Of a stretch of DNA of 16,255 bases, positions 13,020 through 16,255 are shown one piece after another. Every line of letters begins with the position of its first letter. Position 1 is the stretch's first letter. The notes beneath the pieces are model-generated. The model made no database searches. It worked only from the letters and a program-made list of their open reading frames with translations, and had not been told where the DNA came from. The stretch comes from JBFJVD01 sp041624375 (GTDB taxonomy: Bacteria; Chloroflexota; Anaerolineae; Anaerolineales; E44-bin32): positions 1-16,255 of the forward strand of contig JBFJVD010000035.1 of the NCBI GenBank assembly GCA_041624375.1, read 5' to 3'. The position numbers and the translations under genes are program-made.

Positions 13020-13020
13020 C

Positions 13021-14013
13021 GTGGCTGTTACCACGAACATGGTGATGCCCAAGATCGAGCGGGAAGCGGTGGCCCGCAATTACGGCAAATTCATCGTCAG
13101 CCCGCTCGAGAGCGGCTACGGCATCACGCTTGGCAATGCGCTGCGGCGGGTATTGCTCTCGTCGCTCGAAGGCGCCGCGGTGACCTCGGTTCGCATCACC
13201 GAAGTCTCGCACGAGTTCTCCGATATCCCGGGCGTGCGGGAAGACGTACTGCAGGTGATGCTGAACATCAAGCAGCTGCGGGTCATCCTGCACGAGGGCG
13301 AATCTGCCAGGCTGCGGATCGAAGTTCAGGGCGAAGGCGTCGTCACGGCTGCCGATATCATCGCGCCCGCCGAGGTTGAGATCGTTAATCCGGAGCTCTA
13401 CCTCTTCACGGTGGACGACGAGAAGGCCCAGCTCGAGATCGAGCTCAATGTGCAGCGCGGGCGCGGCTATTCGCCCTCGGATGAGCGCGGCCGTCTGCCG
13501 ATCGGTGAACTACCGACGGATGCGATCTTCAGCCCGGTGCGGCGAGTGCGTTACGAAGTCGGGCAGGCGCGCGTCGGGCAAGACACGAGCTTCGATCGCC
13601 TGATGATCGAAGTCTGGACAGACGGAACGATCAAGCCCGAAGAGGCGCTCAGCCGCAGTGCCCAAATCATGATGGCCCATCTGCGCGACCTGTCGGGCGT
13701 CACGGAAGAAAGCCTCACGCTGGCTGCCGAGGAGGAACAGGAACCGAAGATGGCAAGTGAGATCTTCGAGATTCCGATCGAGACCCTCGATCTCTCGGTT
13801 CGTGTCTTCAATTCTTTGAAGCGGACCGGCATCACCTCGGTGGGCGAGGTGTTGGACATGCTCGAAAAGGGCCCTGAGGCGATGCTGTCGATCCGAAACT
13901 TCGGCGAGAAGAGCCTCGACGAGCTCAAAGAACGCCTGCAAGAGAAGGAATACCTGCCGGCTTCCGACGAGGAACCGGAGACCGAGGCCGCCGTTGAGGC
14001 GGAGGCGGAGTAG
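13021..14013 (+). CDS. rpoA: DNA-directed RNA polymerase subunit alpha
   Basis: Alpha dimerises to start assembly of RNA polymerase and contacts promoter UP elements and activators. The 330-residue product has the N-terminal domain (residues about 15-235) with YGKFIVSPLESGYGITLGNALRRVLLSSLEG and FSDIPGVREDVLQVMLNIK. A linker at about 235-250 is followed by the C-terminal domain (251-310: ETLDLSVRVFNSLKRTGI and IRNFGEKSLDELKERL). R261 and N264 match the DNA-contacting Arg265 and Asn268 of E. coli. A Glu/Ala-rich tail ends the protein. GTG 13021 is chosen for GGAGGG at 13010-13015. rplQ starts 6 nt after the stop. Confidence 0.98.
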   Translation: MAVTTNMVMPKIEREAVARNYGKFIVSPLESGYGITLGNALRRVLLSSLEGAAVTSVRITEVSHEFSDIPGVREDVLQVMLNIKQLRVILHEGESARLRIEVQGEGVVTAADIIAPAEVEIVNPELYLFTVDDEKAQLEIELNVQRGRGYSPSDERGRLPIGELPTDAIFSPVRRVRYEVGQARVGQDTSFDRLMIEVWTDGTIKPEEALSRSAQIMMAHLRDLSGVTEESLTLAAEEEQEPKMASEIFEIPIETLDLSVRVFNSLKRTGITSVGEVLDMLEKGPEAMLSIRNFGEKSLDELKERLQEKEYLPASDEEPETEAAVEAEAE

Positions 14014-14019
14014 CATCGA

Positions 14020-14406
14020 ATGAGGCACCAGGTTGCAGGCCGTAAGCTCGGCCGCTCATCAGCGCATCGCCGTGCGCTGATTCGGAATTTGATCACCGAA
14101 CTCTTTCGGCATGAGCGCATCCGCACGACCGAGGCAAAGGCCAAGACTGTGCGAGGCAATGCCGAGAAGCTGATTACCCTGGCCAAACGCGGCCTCCGTG
14201 AGGGAGCGGAAGCACCCGAGCGGGAAGTTCACGCGCGGCGGAAGGCCGCTGCCCGGTTGAACGACACCGAGATCGTCGCCAAGCTGTTCGACGATCTGGC
14301 TGAACGTTTTGAGACTCGTCCAGGCGGCTATACACGGATCGTCAAGCTTGGGCAGCGGCTGGGAGATGGCGCGGAGATGGTGCTCCTCGAATTGGTCGAG
14401 GAATAG
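14020..14406 (+). CDS. rplQ: 50S ribosomal protein L17 (bL17)
   Basis: L17 is a bacterial-specific protein near the exit tunnel. The 128-residue product has the invariant N-terminus MRHQVAGRKLGRSSAHRRALIRNLITELFRHERIRTTEAKAKTVRGNAEKLITLAKRG and the C-terminal GGYTRIVKLGQRLGDGAEMVLLELVE. The N-terminus reads RHQVAGRKLGR, with Gln-Val-Ala in place of the very common RHRKxGRKLGR, a small variation. GGAG inside the rpoA end is about 12 nt upstream. It closes the alpha operon. A GC-rich hairpin and 93 nt without a gene follow. Confidence 0.98.
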   Translation: MRHQVAGRKLGRSSAHRRALIRNLITELFRHERIRTTEAKAKTVRGNAEKLITLAKRGLREGAEAPEREVHARRKAAARLNDTEIVAKLFDDLAERFETRPGGYTRIVKLGQRLGDGAEMVLLELVEE

Positions 14407-14408
14407 CT

Positions 14409-14440
14409 GCCGGCCTCGCCGCTCTCCGGCGGCGGCCGGC
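14409..14440 (+). terminator. GC-rich hairpin after rplQ, possible weak terminator or attenuator
   Basis: The arms GCCGGCC (14409-14415) and GGCCGGC (14434-14440) pair perfectly; inside, GCCG (14418-14421) pairs with CGGC (14427-14430) around a 5-nt loop, with a small internal bulge. It begins 3 nt after the rplQ stop. No run of T follows directly (the first is TTTT about 25 nt on), so a full intrinsic terminator is unlikely. It may separate the alpha operon from truA-rplM-rpsI partly, or stabilise the upstream 3' end. Confidence 0.4.
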
Positions 14441-14499
14441 CTTCAGGGGGGCTCCCGTTCTGCGTTTTGAGCAGGCTCGCTCGTGGACCGGGATGAGAC

Positions 14500-15261
14500 G
14501 TGGCACATTTCAAATCGATCATCGCCTACGACGGCACAGACTTCCGCGGATTTCAGCGGCAGGGCGCAGGCGAGCGCACAGTCCAATCCGAGTTCGAACG
14601 CGCGCTGCGGGCGATCGGCTGGGAAGGACACTCGATCCTCGGTGCGGGTCGTACCGATGCCGGGGTTCATGCCAGCGGGCAAGTGGTCGCCTACAAGCTG
14701 GCGTGGGAGCACAGCGCGGCAGCTCTGACCCGTGCGCTGAACGCGAACCTCCCACCCGATCTATCGGTATGGCAGTCGGAGCCGGTCCGGTCCGATTTTC
14801 ATCCCCGCTTTGCGGCCAGCGGCCGGCGCTATCGGTACGACGTAGTCCTGGCCGAATTCCGTGATCCGCTGCGCGAGCGCTACGCATGGCGGCTCTGGCC
14901 GCCCCCAAACCTCGGCGACATGGGGACGGCGGCGGAACGGCTGCTGGGAGAAAGGGACTTCGGGGCATTTGGCCAGGCCCCCATCCCGGGCGGCCACACG
15001 GTGCGGACGGTCTCGCACGCGAGTTGGGTAGAGCGCAGCGGCGGCCTGAGCTTCTTCATCGCTGCCGACGCATTTCTCTATCGGATGGTCCGCCGGATCG
15101 TGGCCGCAACGCTGGAAGTTGGATACGGACGGACCCAGTTGGCGCAATTTGAAGCGCTGCTGGCGGACCCCGAAAGTCGTTGGGAAGGTCCATTGGCCCC
15201 GGCGCAAGGGCTGACCCTCGAGGCGGTGATCTACGAGAACGATTCTTGGCGTCCACGGTAG
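14500..15261 (+). CDS. truA: tRNA pseudouridine(38-40) synthase TruA
   Basis: TruA converts uridines 38, 39 and 40 of the tRNA anticodon arm to pseudouridine. The 253-residue product has the usual size, with IIAYDGTDFRGFQRQ at the N-terminus, TVQSEFERAL, and the catalytic motif GAGRTDAGVHA (D53 is the nucleophile). Further on are RSDFHPRFAASGRRYRYDV, ERDFGAFGQ and FLYRMVRRIVAATLEVGYGR. GTG at 14500 is the start, with GGGATGAG just upstream; no ATG gives the conserved N-terminus. It follows the 93-nt gap after rplQ, and its TAG is one base from an ATG in frame with rplM. Confidence 0.97.
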   Translation: MAHFKSIIAYDGTDFRGFQRQGAGERTVQSEFERALRAIGWEGHSILGAGRTDAGVHASGQVVAYKLAWEHSAAALTRALNANLPPDLSVWQSEPVRSDFHPRFAASGRRYRYDVVLAEFRDPLRERYAWRLWPPPNLGDMGTAAERLLGERDFGAFGQAPIPGGHTVRTVSHASWVERSGGLSFFIAADAFLYRMVRRIVAATLEVGYGRTQLAQFEALLADPESRWEGPLAPAQGLTLEAVIYENDSWRPR

Positions 15262-15269
15262 GATGCTTT

Positions 15270-15289
15270 CGCCGGCCTCGAGACCGGCG
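15270..15289 (+). promoter_or_regulatory. Short hairpin in the leader of rplM
   Basis: CGCCGG (15270-15275) and CCGGCG (15284-15289) form a 6-bp stem with an 8-nt loop, between truA and rplM, ending 7 nt before the TGGGAG ribosome site. In several bacteria L13 represses its own mRNA through a leader structure; a link here is only inference, and a stem this short is common in GC-rich DNA. Confidence 0.25.
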
Positions 15290-15307
15290 GATGAATGGGA
15301 GTTGAGC

Positions 15308-15736
15308 GTGCAGAAGACGTACTACCCAAGGTCAGAAGACCTTCAGCGTGACTGGCTGATCGTCGATGCCAACGGCGAAAACCTCGGCCGGCTGGCGAGC
15401 CGGATTGCTCGCGCGCTGATGGGCAAGGACAAGCCAGCCTATACACCCGGCGTCGACGGGGGCGACTTTGTGATCGTTGTTAACGCCGAAAAGATCGCTG
15501 TCACTGGAAACAAGCTGGACGAGAAGATCTATTATCGCCACTCGGGTTATCCAGGCGGGTTGAAGCAGATCACCCTGCGCGAACAGCTCGAACGATTTCC
15601 GGATCGAGTGCTGATCGCAGCCGTCAAAGGAATGCTGCCCCGCAACCGGCTCGGCCGAAAGCAGCTGAGAAAAATGCGGGTGTATGCGGGCCCCGATCAC
15701 CCGCATGCCGCTCAGCAGCCGAAACCGCTGCCGTAG
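15308..15736 (+). CDS. rplM: 50S ribosomal protein L13 (uL13)
   Basis: L13 is an early-assembling 50S protein. The 142-residue product has QKTYYPRSEDLQRDWLIVDANGENLGRLASRIARALMGKDKPAYTPGVDGGDFVIVVNAEKI, YYRHSGYPGGLK, and VKGMLPRNRLGRKQLRKMRVYAGPDHPHAAQQP. The GTG at 15308 is chosen since TGGGAG (15296-15301) is 6 nt upstream and it gives the conserved start; the frame runs back to an ATG at 15263, one base after the truA stop, which would add 15 poorly conserved residues. The normal pair with rpsI follows after 29 nt. Confidence 0.96.
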   Translation: MQKTYYPRSEDLQRDWLIVDANGENLGRLASRIARALMGKDKPAYTPGVDGGDFVIVVNAEKIAVTGNKLDEKIYYRHSGYPGGLKQITLREQLERFPDRVLIAAVKGMLPRNRLGRKQLRKMRVYAGPDHPHAAQQPKPLP

Positions 15737-15765
15737 CGCGACATTACGGTCGGAGGAGCATGTCG

Positions 15766-16155
15766 ATGTCGGAATACTTCGAAGGTGTTGGTCGCCGGAA
15801 AACCAGTTCGGCTCGAGTACGGGTGACCAGCGGAACCGGCGAATTCTTGATCAATGGAGACCCGATCGAGGCCTATTTCCCTCGCGTCGGGGATATGGAC
15901 CTGGTCACAGGGCCTTTACGGGCAGTCGGCCTTGAAGGTAAGGTCAACGTTTCGGTGAAGGTCCTTGGGGGCGGAGTCAGTGGGCAAGCGGGTGCGGTCC
16001 AGCACGGTCTGGCGAGAGCCCTGCTGCACATGGACCCCGAGTTTCGACCTCCCTTGCGTCAGGGCGGATTCCTGACCCGCGATGCCCGGATGAAGGAACG
16101 CAAGAAACCCGGCCTTAAGAAGGCGCGCAAGGCCCCGACCTATACGAAGCGCTAG
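15766..16155 (+). CDS. rpsI: 30S ribosomal protein S9 (uS9)
   Basis: S9 sits in the 30S head, and its C-terminal arginine reaches the P-site tRNA anticodon loop. The 129-residue product has YFEGVGRRKTSSARVRVTSGTGEFLINGDPIEAYFP, AVGLEGKVNVSVKVLGGGVSGQAGAVQHGLARAL, LTRDARMKERKKPGLKKARKAPTYTKR; the usual end is YSKR, here YTKR. GGAGGAG (15752-15758) fits ATG 15766 (7 nt spacing) better than ATG 15760 (1 nt), so I use the former; the other would add Met-Ser. It is the last gene before the terminator. Confidence 0.97.
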   Translation: MSEYFEGVGRRKTSSARVRVTSGTGEFLINGDPIEAYFPRVGDMDLVTGPLRAVGLEGKVNVSVKVLGGGVSGQAGAVQHGLARALLHMDPEFRPPLRQGGFLTRDARMKERKKPGLKKARKAPTYTKR

Positions 16156-16203
16156 TCGTCGCTTGCGCGGACGCCTGACCGGGTAGAAGATTGTGCCGCT
16201 GCT

Positions 16204-16237
16204 GCGGCCGGGGTTCAAAGTGCCCCGGCCGCTTTTT
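16204..16237 (+). terminator. Rho-independent terminator after rpsI
   Basis: The arms GCGGCCGGGG (16204-16213) and CCCCGGCCGC (16223-16232) form a perfect 10-bp GC stem with a 9-nt loop, followed at once by TTTTT (16233-16237). It lies 49 nt after the rpsI stop. This is the best terminator in the window and very likely ends the ribosomal-protein transcript. Confidence 0.92.
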
Positions 16238-16244
16238 CGTCCTT

Positions 16245-16252
16245 AAGGGAGG
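16245..16252 (+). promoter_or_regulatory. Ribosome binding site of a gene beyond the window
   Basis: AAGGGAGG, a strong Shine-Dalgarno match, lies 8 nt after the terminator T-run, three bases from the window end. A start codon is expected a few bases further on. If the terminator works, that gene's promoter must lie upstream of the terminator or the leader is extremely short. Confidence 0.5.
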
Positions 16253-16255
16253 AAC

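Noticed and set aside
15263..15307. Longer L13 start at ATG 15263
   Set aside because: The extra 15 residues do not resemble L13 N-termini, there is no good ribosome site, and GTG 15308 has one at the right distance. It remains a weak alternative.
15760..15765. rpsI start at ATG 15760
   Set aside because: The GGAGGAG site would be 1 nt from this ATG; 15766 has normal spacing.
1..16255. CRISPR arrays, transposase genes, tRNA genes, phage or defence genes
   Set aside because: None seen on either strand; nearly all of the window is accounted for by conserved ribosomal-operon genes.

Overview
The window is one long, tightly packed, plus-strand block of ribosomal-protein genes: the S10, spc and alpha operons run together, followed by truA and the rplM-rpsI pair. 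It starts inside rplD (L4) and closes with a textbook intrinsic terminator just after rpsI (S9). There are 31 recognisable genes, all on the + strand. No tRNA, rRNA, transposon, CRISPR array or phage gene was seen. The DNA is GC-rich, and Shine-Dalgarno sites of the GGAGG type precede most starts, so this is a bacterium using 16S-guided initiation. The zinc-ribbon S14, S4, L36 and L24 forms and the alpha-operon/truA/rplM/rpsI order fit Chloroflexota (Thermomicrobia-like) best from memory; this placement is tentative.

Layout: (1) 1-2339, S10 operon part: rplD (5'-truncated), rplW, rplB, rpsS, rplV. (2) 2374-4412: rpsC, rplP, rpmC, rpsQ, rplN. (3) 4423-8331, spc cluster: rplX, rplE, rpsZ (zinc S14), rpsH, rplF, rplR, rpsE, rpmD, rplO. 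(4) 8372-11266: secY, adk, map. (5) 11274-14406, alpha operon: rpmJ, rpsM, rpsK, rpsD, rpoA, rplQ, with no infA between map and rpmJ. (6) 14500-16155: truA, rplM, rpsI, then a terminator. Many neighbours overlap or abut, as expected for translational coupling of ribosome subunits, RNA polymerase alpha, the Sec channel, adenylate kinase and methionine aminopeptidase.

I do not see an undescribed multi-gene system here; the operon is essentially core machinery. Several things deserve a second look. First, base composition and family resemblance change sharply inside rplB near position 1172: my hand count of G/C at third codon positions drops from about 91-93% to about 77%. The upstream L4/L23 look deltaproteobacterial or myxococcal, so the contig may be chimeric or the gene recombined there. 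Second, L15 is 232 residues long because its C-terminal domain is present twice in tandem. Third, a near-consensus promoter (perfect TATAAT, 17-bp spacer) lies inside the 3' end of map. Fourth, a 15-codon Trp-rich ORF exactly bridges rplO and secY with ATGA overlaps at both ends, and several other intergenic gaps also hold mini-ORFs ending at the next start. Fifth, adenylate kinase has a half-lost zinc site in its LID. Hairpins sit in the rplB-rpsS, rpsD-rpoA, rplQ-truA and truA-rplM gaps.
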